Assembly: GCF_921293095.1 (NCBI RefSeq)
Contig: NC_060258.1
Coordinates: forward strand, 3,162,001-3,226,000
Direction: 5' to 3'
DNA length: 64,000 nt
DNA from: Ischnura elegans
Lineage: Eukaryota; Arthropoda; Insecta; Odonata; Coenagrionidae
The position numbers and the translations under genes were made by a program. Position 1 is the stretch's first letter; each line of letters opens with the position of its first letter. Positions 24,580 through 35,420 of the stretch are shown piece by piece. The notes under the pieces are model-generated. The model worked only from the letters and a program-made list of their open reading frames with translations, was not told the DNA's origin and did no database searches.

Positions 24580-24741
24580 ATGAGTCGTACCACCGGTATT
24601 TTCAAGTCAGAAAGGAGTTCAAAGAGTGACCTTTGCAGACTTTGTAGGAAGAGTAATAGTGTGTATTACAACATATTTACTTCTAATATAGCATGTAAAA
24701 TAACTGTGAAGGAAGCCCTGCATGATTTAGTCGGTTTACAA
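24580..24741 (+). CDS. ZAD-domain protein gene copy B, exon 1
   Basis: Start of a rightward gene with exons at 24856, 39613, 59874, 60911, 61575 and 63857, continuing past the window. The 54 codons hold the first ZAD cysteine pair (CRLC), VYYNIFTSNIACKITVKE and HDLVGLQ, then donor GTAAGT. Two codons shorter than copy A before the CRLC; otherwise collinear. As in copy A, the zinc fingers expected of the family are not yet reached, so the function as a transcription factor is inferred. The gene is stretched to more than 39 kb because introns 2 and 3 hold a 9.8-kb inverted-repeat structure, PLEs and an intact 9.4-kb transposon; whether it is still transcribed through these cannot be told. Confidence 0.88.
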
Positions 24742-24855
24742 GTAAGTGGCACATTACATTTTATCGATTTTGTTGAAATGGAGATTACTTCTTTTCGGGT
24801 TATGCAGGATAATTCCGAATTCCTCTGACGTGTATGTTATTTATTGCTATCTCAG

Positions 24856-24993
24856 GTTGCTGTGGGAGATGGCCTACCCAATACCATGTGTCCACTATGT
24901 TTGAAGAAACTCACGGAATTCAGTGTTTTCAAGAAGATTTGCTTGGAATCAAACACCGTTCTGAGAACATTTTCGCCAAGAAATTACGGCAGG
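24856..24993 (+). CDS. ZAD gene copy B, exon 2 (second half of ZAD)
   Basis: 138-bp phase-0 exon; acceptor ATCTCAG, donor GTGAGTACTTA. Encodes VGDGLPNTMCPLCLKKLTEF with the second C-x2-C pair, then SVFKKICLES. Only a few substitutions from copy A. Confidence 0.9.
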
Positions 24994-24999
24994 GTGAGT

Positions 25000-25665
25000 A
25001 CTTAACGTTTTTTCTCATTTAAAGGCTTCGGAGATTTTAAAGTTACAATATATGGTTTGTGTCGACTGCAGTAAGAAATGTAGAGAGAAAATTATCCGCG
25101 GACTGAATATTAATAACATAAATTTGTAAGTATTAGCTCAATATGGTAATAGATACATCGCTTGGTGACACATTTGGAGTTCACAATACAACACAAGTAT
25201 AGTAGTTCAACAGAATTAGGCCATTAAATCCAGTAAGAACACTGAAGGCACTCATATTAACAATCAAAATTTTATTGAGCATTTGTCAATGTACAGTAAC
25301 AGGGCATGAATGGCTCCGAGTATGGTCTACGGACAAATGTGAGTGTAACGAGTTCATTTTCCAACAAGGGGTTTTTCCTATCTATTAATCCGTGGCAAGG
25401 CACTACTTATGATCCAGTATGTGTTTCAGTGGCGACGACTAAAGAAAATTAGTGTTCTTGTTAACTTCAGTGTGCTCTAAACAATCACATTCTGTAAAGT
25501 CATCAATAAACTCACATATCATATAAAATTACATTCATCATCGATCAACTCAAAATGCAATCTTCCCTCTAAGCTGTCCCACCCTCCCACAGTCCTTCAG
25601 TGTTTGATTCGGTAACCGGAGCATGTTAAATTGACAAACAAATCCTTGCCGATTTGCTGCTAAAG
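25000..25665. other. Intron 2 of copy B; nothing recognised
   Basis: AT-rich non-coding sequence with no repeat termini that I can support. Confidence 0.3.
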
Positions 25666-25862
25666 TTGGGCGCTTTCCATTCATTGACACACGTCGACAC
25701 AAGTCGACTTGCGTCGCGGTTTTCGTGTTCCATTCTGTGTGCGTCGCCGACTGTTGTGACACAAGTCAACGAACGGTAACACACAGGAATAGGAGAGTTA
25801 TAAACAGTTACCGCGAGTCAACACAAGTTGACGTGTGAGCCGCATGAATGGAAAGCACCCAA
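25666..25862. mobile_element. Short palindromic MITE
   Basis: 197 bp with inverted termini TTGGGYGCTTTCCATTCAT and multiple internal palindromes built on GTCGACACAAGTCGAC and GTCAACACAAGTTGAC. No coding sequence and no obvious target duplication, so the superfamily is open. Confidence 0.6.
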
Positions 25863-26108
25863 TGAGACGTGAGAGACCCAGAAATGAGTTTGTTTATCGG
25901 TTGCCAAGCATAGTCGTAAGTGGCTGCCAACATTATATTGCATTGTTGGGGACTCCTTTTTTCTTTGACTATGATCTCATGAGGTGTAGGCCATGTATTA
26001 TACAACATTTTTCTGAAGTTTAAGAAATTGATTGTTCAATTGATAGGCATTTCATATGAAAAGCTGTTGGGTGAAATGAATCAGTATATAATGGGCAAGT
26101 ATTAATAT

Positions 26109-26188
26109 ATGGTCCACATTTGATCACAGCTACTTTGTAGAAAAACTTTGTAGAAAGAAAGTAGCTGTGATCAAAAGTGGACCAAATG
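26109..26188. repeat. Hairpin at the start of a LINE fragment
   Basis: Arms TGGTCCACATTTGATCACAG (from 26110) and the near-exact reverse complement (26158-26187) enclose about 20 bp. The right arm runs straight into LINE coding sequence, so it looks like a 5' inversion of the LINE copy. Confidence 0.55.
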
Positions 26189-26385
26189 AAGTGTACCAAC
26201 CAAGTGAAGGACAAGTGAAAGGGAAAAAGGGCAAGGGACGGCCCCAAATGAGTTATATAGGACAGGTTATAAAGGATGTAAAAGAGAATAAATATGTAGC
26301 TATGAAAAGATTAGCAGATAGGAGAGAGAAATGGAGAGCTGCGTCAAACCAATCTTAGGATTGTTGACTAATGATGATGATGAAG
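26160..26385 (+). mobile_element. LINE 3' fragment
   Basis: Encodes GQVKGKKGKGRPQMSYIGQV, then KDVKENKYVAMKRLADRREK and WRAASNQS, the extreme C-terminus of the same LINE family as 14218-14632, followed by the same AAACCAATCTTANGATTG and TGATGATGATGA tail. Severely 5'-truncated, yet the remaining frame is open. Confidence 0.7.
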
Positions 26386-26389
26386 TATT

Positions 26390-27427
26390 AATAATTAATT
26401 TTAGTCTAAAAAAAACTATCTGAGAAAACATTTTATCAGAATGATGTAAAATTAGAAATCAAAATATTGAAAATTGATATGAAATATATTTTCTGTAGCT
26501 GTTAAGTTTATTTTTTGTTTATTAAATTCCAGTATTTAAATACATTTATGTATTAGTTTCCACTCTTATTAATTTGATCAGAAAATATGTGGTGAAAACC
26601 ATTTGTTTGTTCCTGAGTTAAAATTATTTGTGTGAGTGCTTATAGAAGTCTTAAGAAACTTCTTCCTCTTGGAGTAACTGTGATAAACAACTCATCTCAT
26701 TAAAAATCTGCAAATAAAATATTCTCCAAACCATCATAAAACAAGGCGTTGAACATATTGTTTATGCTTCTTTATAAAATGGAAAATAAAATGGAATTGT
26801 GTCTGCATGTCAGTTATTTAATCACTGAAGAGCTGCAGAGACGACGGAAATTAAATTTGGCACAAAGTCCCTTTATATACCAAGCTTATTCATGCTCCCT
26901 ATTAATGTAGATTAGCGACAGGTATATTCAGTTAACTTTGGATTGTTAATATAAGGGCCTTCATAGTTAATATTAGATTTTTAAGTTTGTAGTAAAAGAA
27001 ATATTTATAAATTCTCTTCTTTTTTTGAAATTACATGATAAAAATGGAAAGTTTTCAATGAATTGTGCGATTCACTAGTTCAAAGATGAACAGTGTTGGG
27101 TAATACAATTTTTAGGTATTTCGATGAATATCCTACGTAACCGTCTTCACAATTTTGGCTAGGTATATGATGTGCTTGCTGTTCAGCGCTCTTAAATGTT
27201 TTAGGGATATTTTCTGAAATAAAGTGTACCTACTAATGTATTTTCAGAGCATTTGTATTCTTATGAATTATTTGAAATCGGTTTTCTGGAAACCTAATTT
27301 GATTTTTTAATAACATTTTGCGTACTCACTGTGTGATATTTGGAATGGGATGCTGCTTTTTTGTTGATCGAATTTGCTAAATCAATTTGGAGTATACAGA
27401 CAGAAATATATATTTTTTGGTTTGTAG
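26390..27427. other. Intron 2 of copy B; nothing recognised
   Basis: AT-rich non-coding sequence without recognisable features. Confidence 0.3.
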
Positions 27428-27709
27428 TTAAATGATTGATGTTGTTAGCCGATTTTTTTCAAGTATATCTTTGACAACATGCATATTTATGTGGTTAAAA
27501 ACTTTTTCACGTACATTTAGAATTTTAAATGTTGGATCGCTAGATGTATTTATTTTGTACTTTAATGGTTTATGGGATTTATAATTTAAAAAACCTGGTT
27601 TGTTGAAGGAAGAGTTCTGCACTTTCCAACCAGGTCCAACGGGTTTTTTTAGCAGCGACATTTCAAGGGCTAAGTCTGCCATCATCTTCAGGGTGAATGC
27701 TTCATCCAC
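27428..27709 (-). pseudogene. Penelope-like reverse transcriptase fragment
   Basis: Open minus-strand frame with KPGFLNYKSHKPLKYKIN, the block that follows the reverse transcriptase fingers in PLEs (compare RFLNFQSHHPLKHKVN at 32609-32845). No catalytic aspartates remain. Confidence 0.55.
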
Positions 27710-27954
27710 GCATCATTCAGCTTAAAGACGACGGCAGGCTTATCCTTCAAAATGTCGGTGCTGAAAAACCTTAGGACCCAGCTGGAAACCCAAGAACTTC
27801 CTTGAGTCAATTCACCAGGAAAACCTTAGAACCTGGTTGGTTAATTAGGTTCTATCTACCAAATAATGTAAGTGGAGTTGTCAGCATTTCTCATGAGTAA
27901 CATGTCAAAGTAAGGAAGTTGTCAATGGCTGAAAATTTCCATATCTTTGTTGCT

Positions 27955-28300
27955 GGGCTCAAATACCGTGATGGTAAAACTTTTCATCTTTAGAGGCTAC
28001 GCATGAATCAAGCCATTTTTTAATGTTTATGTACACACTTAATTCCTGATCTGCCAGACCTTGTGCCATCCAATGGGACAAGTAATAATCAGATGCTGCA
28101 ATGTCTGGGGAATTTGGTGGGTGCATTTGGTCTTCACATGAAAATGTCTCCAGCTTTGTGTCAATGGGTTTTGCTAGTTGAGGTCGAGTATTTTCATGAA
28201 GTAGGATCGCTGTCGAATCGATAGGAAACCAAATTCCTTGCTTTTGAATAATTGACAATGTATGCTATTGCTTGGAAATGACTTATTGGGTTGCTCATAA
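27955..28300 (-). pseudogene. mariner transposase relic
   Basis: Minus-strand frame with LLHENTRPQLAKPIDTKLET, then HPPNSPDIAASDYYL and FYHHGI. This is the second and third catalytic region of mariner transposases (HDNARPH and SPDLAPSDYHLF in the family). The first of these aspartates is changed to Glu and the His to Gln, and upstream blocks are broken by stops, so it is inactive. Confidence 0.75.
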
Positions 28301-28494
28301 CACAAAGCCAGCTCTTCCAGTGTTTGGCATTGCTCTCCTTTGAGCAATGCCTCCAAAAAGCTTATTTGGAGGTTTTTGTTCTTCCTTCACATGGACAGTT
28401 GTCAGTAATGAAATGACCGGCTTTGAAGCAATGGAAACAATCTCAGCTGGTTGTCTTGGGCAGCATATCTGTAAACTTTTTGGAGCTCTCAATG

Positions 28495-29095
28495 CGGGTC
28501 ATTCCATGTGAATTCAACACACCACTCAGCGCGACCTCGTCAGATTTCTTTCAAATTTGGTGTGGTGGAATGGTACTGGTAAGTGATGAAAAATACCAAT
28601 TTGTAAACGTAAATGATGATTGACAAAAGTTACAGGTCTGCAAATGTAGTGAATTTGTCAAAATTTCAGTCTCTCTCTATAAAGGTAAATGACTATAATT
28701 CCGGTTCTATTCAAGGTAGAAAATAAAACTTATGTTTTTGGAAAGGTAATATGTAGGGCTTTAGATTGACATACAACATGGCCTATTTATAATAATTTCA
28801 ATACTTGAGGTCGTTGACCTTGACCTTGAATATCTCAAAACAATTCAATAAAAAAAAAAAAAAAAAATGTTATTGCTCAAACATTTTACTACACGCGTAC
28901 AAAATATTAAGATGGCACACTTAAGGCAACATGACCAATAAATTATTTGTCTACGGAACTACACAAGCAAAATGCAAGAAGTACCACTTAAATATGAAAT
29001 GCCCATTGTTGAATGGTGTAGCACATGGCTATGTCATTGCAGTGCTACAGAAAACAATGTGATGGGAAGCTTAAATGAAAATACAGTAAAACTAG
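28495..29095. repeat. Long inverted repeat, left arm
   Basis: About 600 bp, starting CGGGTCATTCCATGTGAATT, that recurs as the reverse complement at 37730-38322 with roughly 90 percent identity over most of its length. The outermost 14 bases GGGTCATTCCATGT are shared with the ends of the foldback repeat at 41882-43372. Confidence 0.8.
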
Positions 29096-29264
29096 GCTTC
29101 AACTCACCTCATAAGTTTCATATCAAATTTTTGATGTTCACCAGGACTGATCCTGGGAGACCATATATCCTTCCAGTTTGTGTCAAATGATCGAGCCTTT
29201 TGAGAATGTCATGTCTTTTTAGGATATGATTGTCTGGTTTGGTAGGGAAAACAAACGATGGAGA

Positions 29265-31412
29265 TTATACATGTGGGTGCAAGAATCGGGTCTGTACTTC
29301 ATCAGTGTCTTGGTAAGTGTGTTCGACATATGCAACACACCAGGGATTATTGTATAAACAGGCAACAAATCCAGGTATGTCTGTAAACAGCATTTCTCTC
29401 ACCATAGTTGTCACTGACTCTTCTCTACACCCTGATGAGATGGAATATGCCTTAGTCTTCACCATACCTTTTTGTAATAGGTATTACGCAATGAAGTTTA
29501 TGGGTAGCATGAATCGTCCTAGTATTCTCGAAACGTTGCTTTAGCATGGCCATGTCTTCGTCGTGATGGGAAGTCGGTGTATAGTTGAAGGTACATGAGG
29601 GGATATTTACTTTGCTCCACTGAAACAACTCTCGTGCTGTCAATATATCGTTATTAAAAGGTCTCTTGAGGCTTGCAAGTGTGGCTAGTCTTTTTACGGT
29701 CCCTACAACCCCTACACAAAGTCATTTGCCATGAGCCATTGTAAAATGTGCTATTCTGCTGTGACATCAAAGTCTTCCTGACGGTAGCTCAGATTGATGA
29801 AATTCTTTCTATTTTTGTATTGGGCAGCCCATCCATCCGAAAAATAATAAATGTGCTTTGGAGTTGAAAAGTGGCATTTCAGGAAATTGATGAAATTGCT
29901 CTGGAGACAATACACACATATGGCATCATGGTGAAGGCGTCAGATATTTCTACATTTTATTAGATGTAACGTCTCAAAATAAGCCACGAATGGATGAATT
30001 TAGGCCTGTGAGTTATTCCAGTGAAATGAACTTCATCTTGAATGATGAAGGAGTGATTCTCTGCAAAATCACAAACCACAAGATATTCATTCACTTTGAG
30101 TTCTTCTTTCGTAGTTTGAAAGAATTGTGACTGCTGTTGTGTTATGAATGAGTGTGGTATTAGCTGCTTTAAACTGGATGAAAATGCTTCTAGTAAATCA
30201 TCCATTGATTTTGTTAATGTCTCTAAAACTGCCCTGCCAGTGGTTAAGCAACAATTATACAAAACTTCATGTAAGCAATTTCTACTAAACAGTTCAAAGT
30301 TAATCATTCAGTTTATCTACACTTGGACAATAGGGACATGCACCTAAGAATCATGCTGAATGAGCGTGATTGCAATTAACAACTGCTAAACAGTGCTCGT
30401 ATGATGGTAACATATGTTCTTCTTGCTTGGTTAGCTCCTTTTATTTACATCCTTCAAACATTAACTAAAAATTTCTTGTGGGAGATGCAAACAAACAGAA
30501 TGGGTTCCACTAGCATCTGCAAGAACACAGATCTTCGGCCGCAATTCACAAAATTTGGAGATTCCAATTTTTAAATGTCGAAATGTTTCCTTGAAATATC
30601 TGTAAATTTCCTTAAGACTGTGCAGCACTAGCTGCTTCTGCTTATGCAGTCTAACCCCATTTTCTTTCACCGCAACAGTCCTTTTTTCCTGGCATCATAC
30701 GGCTCATGTTATAGTCACAGTAAAAGTCACATACGCATTAAACTGTTTTCTCTCGTAATGTCTTACCTGGCTTTGGATTTGGTATTACTAAAATACCATG
30801 TTCTGCCACTAATTGTTTGGCTCTCCGTACCATGTAATCTGAGGCAATAATTCACTCATGGTTTTCCTAACGCTCCAGATCTTCGGAAGCACAGTCATAA
30901 TCTGTACCTTGTCACATACACTATCTAAACTATGAAACTTATCTTTGAGCTGGGCTATGATTTCACTTTCTGCATGTTTTACACGCTCTTCTTTTTCAGG
31001 TTGCACCAAATAAGTATGCTCCAAAACTGAGGCTACCTTTTTCAATTTTTCTTTTGGGTAAATTTTCTCATTTTGAAGTCTATTTTTCACAGGAGATTCA
31101 CCTAAACACGTAAGGCTACTATTTAAATAATCCAGGGCAATAGCAGGTGCTATTTCATCTTCACTTACATCTTCTTTGGAAATCCCTGGCATAGCAGAGG
31201 CTACTTTAGCATGTTCTGTCAACTTCTGTGATAATTTTTTTAGGGGATTTACGGCAAATTTTCCCACCTATCAATACATTACGTGATTCATTTGCCATCC
31301 ACTCCTGATGTATGTCTCGAATTTTTCTGTACTCTTGCATGTCTTCTTTTTTTAAATGGATTGCAACTAAATTTTTGACTTGAAAGCCATGTTTCACAAA
31401 CCACCGTTTCAC
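29265..31412 (-). pseudogene. Decayed repeat-borne protein gene (family A)
   Basis: Pieces in shifted minus-strand frames, in order: VKNLVAIHLKKEDMQEYRKI (31206-31412); NPLKKLSQKLTEHAKVASAM (30809-31267); LHKQKQLVLHSLKEIYRYFK, IGISKFCELRPK and SGTHSVCLH (30461-30670); FSSSLKQLIPHSFITQQQSQ and LVVCDFAENHSFIIQDEV (29960-30307); TARELFQWSKVNIPS (29452-29643). I know this order of motifs from proteins found in many copies in arthropod genomes and treated as transposon-encoded; their biochemical role is not established to my knowledge. The copy has several frameshifts and stops. It lies inside the long inverted repeats, same strand as the decayed gene at 33367-36400. Confidence 0.6.
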
Positions 31413-31445
31413 TTGAAAGAAATAGTGCTAAAAATCACTTATGAA

Positions 31446-31607
31446 CTTCACTGTAGTTCCAACTGAAGTCACATCCTGGGACAAGCAACAGATAATTAGC
31501 GTAAATGACTGTCTGATTCTCACTCATACACTTCACTGTAGTTCCAATTGAAGTGACATTTATGGGACAAGCAACAGATAATTAGCGTAAATGACTGTCT
31601 GATTACA
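31446..31607. repeat. Two-copy tandem repeat, 85-bp unit
   Basis: CTTCACTGTAGTTCCAAYTG starts at 31446 and again at 31531, and both copies end in GCGTAAATGACTGTCTGATT. Confidence 0.75.
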
Positions 31608-31699
31608 CTTATCAATTATTATTATTATTATTTTTTCTCCTTTTTCTTGACCTTATTTTAATATATAAAATGATGTTTCCTGGAGTTTAGGTCAATAAA

Positions 31700-32930
31700 T
31701 TAAAAGTTAGCAGGCAACGTTTCGTTTTATTTTAAAAACATCTTCAGGGCTATGTTAGAAAAAAAATTGTGATACAATATAAAATGCAGAGAATTAGGCA
31801 ATATACAATATATATACATAAAAAAGGAGCAATGGGTTTTTTTATAAACAATATGATCTATAGAAATATATATATATATAAACATATATATATATGAACA
31901 GAATGGATAATGCAAAAAATTTTTACATACCTCTAAACTTTGAATACATTTATTGATATTTGGTTTCTACGGTATTGCCACAACCTAGGTTACCATTAAT
32001 TTTGATGTATTAAATAAAAATAAATTTTGCTGAGGTTATCGATGTCTGTTTTTTTTGTTACAACAATTTTTTGTTTTTGAAATATAAACCATTTCTTTAA
32101 AAAGTCTTTTTTTCAATATAATTTCATGATCCAAAATTTCGGCGTTCTCAAAATCAAAAATATGGCCATTGTTTATGTTATGGCTAGCAAGAGCACATAG
32201 AGTTATTCCACCTTTTATTGTTGATTTGTGTTGTGAAATTCTATTTTTTAAATATTGCGATGTTTGTCCTATATAACAAGTGTCACAATCGAGGCAAGAA
32301 ATTTTATATATTATATTACTGTTTAGATTTTTAGGGGTTTCAGATTTTATTTTTGTGTATAGGAGCTTGTTTTTAGAGTGTTATGATTCTTGTGTGCAAT
32401 TTTATTATTTATTTTTTTGAATACGTTCGTAATTTGTTCAGATAATTTACCAATATAGATGGTTCCACGGTATGGGGATGTTGTATTTGCTGAATCATTT
32501 TTGTTTAGTGAATTTTGAATACGTGAAAATCTAGTGTTGTTTTTGTGAAGTATAGAATGAACAAGTTTTTTTGGAAAATGGTTTTTCTTTAGAATATCCT
32601 CAATTATTTTAATGTTTTTTTTCGTGAAATATATTATCGCTCAAATTCAGAGCTCTAAATTTTAGTGCAAGCGCTACATTTACTTTATGTTTAAGAGGGT
32701 GATGTGATTGGAAATTTAGAAATCTGTCCGATTTGTGTGGTTTCTTCCACCAATCTACATGAATCGAACCATCATGATCTCTAATAGTTAGCATATTAAG
32801 AAATGGTAGAGTATTATTTTTTTCATATTCTATTGTAAATTGCAATTTAGGGTGGAAACTATTAAAATAATTTAAAATGATGTCTTCCTTGATGTCATTG
32901 GGAAGTGCTAAATATAAGTCATCAACCTAT
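31700..32930 (-). mobile_element. Penelope-like element, 3' half
   Basis: Minus strand. Near 32930 comes the end of the reverse transcriptase palm (VDDLYLALPNDIKED), then 32609-32845 with FEY-type thumb sequence and RFLNFQSHHPLKHKVN. A GIY-YIG domain follows at about 32100-32330 (CLDCDTCYIGQTSQYLKNRI, SQHKSTIKG) with some frameshifts. Close to the 3' end, CTGAAGATGTTTT...AAAACGAAACG at 31747-31713 looks like a hammerhead core. It is inserted between two fossil genes of the inverted-repeat structure. Confidence 0.75.
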
Positions 32931-33034
32931 TAAACAATATTATTATAGAAAATTGGCTTTTAATATCTGATCATACAATATTAAACAAGGAAGAATTCTT
33001 TGAATAGTATGGTATTACTGTCAATGAAGGATAT

Positions 33035-33307
33035 ATGCAATATAAGGACCGTCAATATCAAATAAAAAATGGAGTCCCCATGGGTTCCCCAGTAGCGACC
33101 ATTTTAGCTGATTTGACGATGAACCATCTCTTAGACAATGTAATCACTAGTTTACCTTTCAAAATTCCTTTCATTTACAAGTTCGTTGATGACTTATATT
33201 TAGCACTTCCCAATGACATCAAGGAAGACACCAATATAAATTATTTTAATATTTTCCACCCAAAATTGCAATTTACTAACATTAGGAGCATATTACATTC
33301 AATTTGA
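33035..33307 (+). mobile_element. Penelope-like RT fragment, inverted relative to its neighbour
   Basis: Plus-strand frame with NGVPMGSPVA, IYKFVDDLYLALPNDIKED and FHPKLQFT: reverse transcriptase motifs including the catalytic VDD. The block from FVDD to KLQFT is also present in reverse orientation at 32835-32930, so two partial copies meet 5' to 5'. Confidence 0.75.
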
Positions 33308-33366
33308 CGAAATGAAGTAATTAACCTGCCCACCAAGGTTTTGGTTATCAGGTGACTTATGATTCC

Positions 33367-33713
33367 TTAGAAAGTTACTGCACACTTCTCGAATGGCCTC
33401 TCGAAAGCCTCATTTTCTTTTTCAATAAGCTTAGAAGCAAATGTATCCTTAAACAAGTCTCTCATTTGAGGTCTCGTAAAAACGGCTTCTTTCTCCTTGG
33501 CCTCGCTGAGTCTTGGGAATAGTTTTCTGAGATGATTAAATGCTTCACCATCCCGATTCAGGGCCTTAACGAAGACCTTCATGAGCCCTAATTTGATATG
33601 AAGGGGTGGTGAGAATATTTTCTTCAGATCTGCAAGTCGTTAATGAGCCTCGGTAATCTCCCTTGGGACCAGTTGCTTCCTTGGCGGCCATTTTGCGATG
33701 GTGTACTGACCTT
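33367..33713 (-). pseudogene. Decayed repeat-borne protein gene (family B), 3' part
   Basis: Minus strand: WPPRKQLVPREI, then FSPPLHIKLGLMKVFVKALN, PRLSEAKEKEAVFTRPQMRD and LFKDTFASKLIE. These are consecutive motifs of a large uncharacterised arthropod repeat-protein family. It continues from 35421-36400 and is separated from it by an inserted element. Confidence 0.6.
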
Positions 33714-33819
33714 CCCTGACAAAAATAAACTCCACCATGGTGGGTACAGGAAGGGTACAGGAAGGGTGGCATCCTTCATGGTGGGTAGTTACCCTTGCAC
33801 AACCCACGCCCTACCCACC

Positions 33820-34138
33820 ATTAAGGGTAAGGGAAGGAGAGAAAAATCCTTTGTGTACCCTTCCTTGGAACTCCTTCCCTTACCATCCGTGTACCCTTCC
33901 TCTACCCACCATTAAGGTAAGGGAAGGAGAGAAAAATCCTTCGTGTACCCTTCCTTGGAACTCCTTCCCTTATCATCCGTGTACCCTTCCTCTACCCACC
34001 ATTAAGGGTAAGGGAAGGAGAGAAAAATCCTTCGTGTACCCTTCCTTGCAACTCCTTCCCTTACCATCCGTGTACCCTTCCTCTACCCACCATTGAGGGT
34101 AAGGGAAGGAGAGAAAAATCCTTCGTTTACCCTTCCTT
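33820..34138 (+). repeat. Minisatellite, ~91-bp unit, about 3.5 copies
   Basis: TTAAGGGTAAGGGAAGGAGA recurs near 33821, 33911, 34001 and 34092; units differ by few bases. Built from CCTTCC and GTACCC motifs. Confidence 0.85.
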
Positions 34139-34316
34139 GGGACTTAGCATTTATAACTGAAGAAAACATATCCTGAAAGAGTCTCCTTAGCTACTTTCAC
34201 CTGCTAAAGAGTATTGAGTTCCGTACAAGAACGTAAGCAGTCTTTGAAAGCAAAGATAGACGGGCTACACAACTAATCTTTAAAATTTCCTTAAGGAAAA
34301 TAATAATATACATATT

Positions 34317-34581
34317 CAGTGGCGTATCCAGGGGTGGGGTCCGGAGGGTTCGGACCCTCCGCCCCCCCGAAGTATAAAAACACAATCATTTTCCTTCATA
34401 ATAGAAATCAAAATATTGAAAAATAATGAATTTAAAATAATATTTCTTTGACTATTGAAGTTTTTTCGATTATGAAAAGTGTTTGAATAAGTTGAATTCC
34501 AATACTTACTATCCTGTTTTTCAAAACTTTTCCCACCTGGTTTTGGACCCCCCCCAAACGAAATTCCTGACTACGCCACTG
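34317..34581. mobile_element. hAT-like MITE
   Basis: 265 bp with ends CAGTGGCGTATCCAGG and, inverted, CAGTGGCGTAGTCAGG. Flanking octamers TACATATT and TACACAAT match at six of eight positions. Nested inside the 33714-35420 element. Confidence 0.6.
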
Positions 34582-34834
34582 TACACAATAGTTTCTGTAA
34601 TTGTGTGAAAAAAGCTCATTTAGAAGTTCTTCCATTCACGTTTTAGGATGTAACCTATTTGTGTGGCTGACGATGAGACATCGCTAGAGTGATGTTCAGT
34701 ATTAGAATGCCGATCTTATTTTCTGAAACGAAATAGGTGTGGTAGAAAAAAGTCACAGCTTTCTTCCACATAGGCCCGGGTGCGATTCTCATCTTAAGAT
34801 TTTGTAGTATAAGTTCCGTTGAGAAACCACTCCT

Positions 34835-34915
34835 GACAAGTACCTCGATAGCCGATGTTGTTAAATCTCTAGTCCGTAATTCTGAAATATGTAGGTCCTG
34901 GGTTCAAGACCACGT
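34835..34915 (+). mobile_element. tRNA-derived SINE fragment
   Basis: TACCTCGATAGCCGATG resembles an A box and GGGTTCAAGACC a B box, about 70 bp apart, followed by a T-rich tail. Confidence 0.4.
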
Positions 34916-35052
34916 GAAGGCTAATTTTTTTATGCCCTATAACTTTAGAAAACACTGTTGCAACTCATCCCCATTCGTTTAATTTAGTTTATTAGCGATT
35001 TTTTAAATTTTTGTGTTAATTTATGGATTTTTAGTTTTTATTTTATCCTACC

Positions 35053-35345
35053 CTTCCTGTACCCTTCATTGAGGCTGGCCAAACCCTTCCCGTACCCTCC
35101 AGGAAGGAGAGGGCGTACCCACCAATGTTCTAAAATACCCTTCGTGTACCCTTGCTGGAGGGTGCAGGAAGGGTACACTTATCCTTCCTGTACCCTTGCT
35201 GAAGGGTACAGGAAGGGTACACTTATCCTTCCTGTACCCTTCATCGAGGCTGGCCTAACCCTTCCCGTACCCTCCAGGAAGGAGAGGGCGTACCCACCAA
35301 TGTTCTAAAATACCCTTCGTGTACCCTTGCTGAAGGGTACAGGAA
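35053..35345 (+). repeat. Minisatellite, ~175-bp unit, about two copies
   Basis: CTTCCTGTACCCTTCATYGA starts at 35053 and 35228, followed in both by GAGGCTGGCC and GGAGAGGGCGTACCCACC. Confidence 0.8.
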
Positions 35346-35420
35346 GGGTACACCTATCCTTCCTGTACACTCAATGGAGGGTAAACCTCTCCTCAATGGA
35401 GGAGTTTATTTTTATCAGGG

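Larger units (their letters stand above)
33714..35420. mobile_element. 1.7-kb non-autonomous element with internal minisatellites
   Basis: Termini CCCTGACAAAAATAAACTCC and, on the other strand, CCCTGATAAAAATAAACTCC are inverted repeats; TT flanks both ends as a 2-bp target duplication. Inside each end are arrays of GTACCCTTCC-type repeats: a ~91-bp unit at about 33820-34138 and a ~175-bp unit at about 35053-35345. No coding sequence. It interrupts the family B fossil gene between 33713 and 35421. Terminus, 2-bp duplication and subterminal repeats recall the 9.4-kb transposon at 41233, so it may belong to the same superfamily. Confidence 0.65.

Noticed and set aside
33643-34096. Proline-rich open frames of 90 and 119 codons
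   Set aside because: Translation of a minisatellite; periodic and without a start context.
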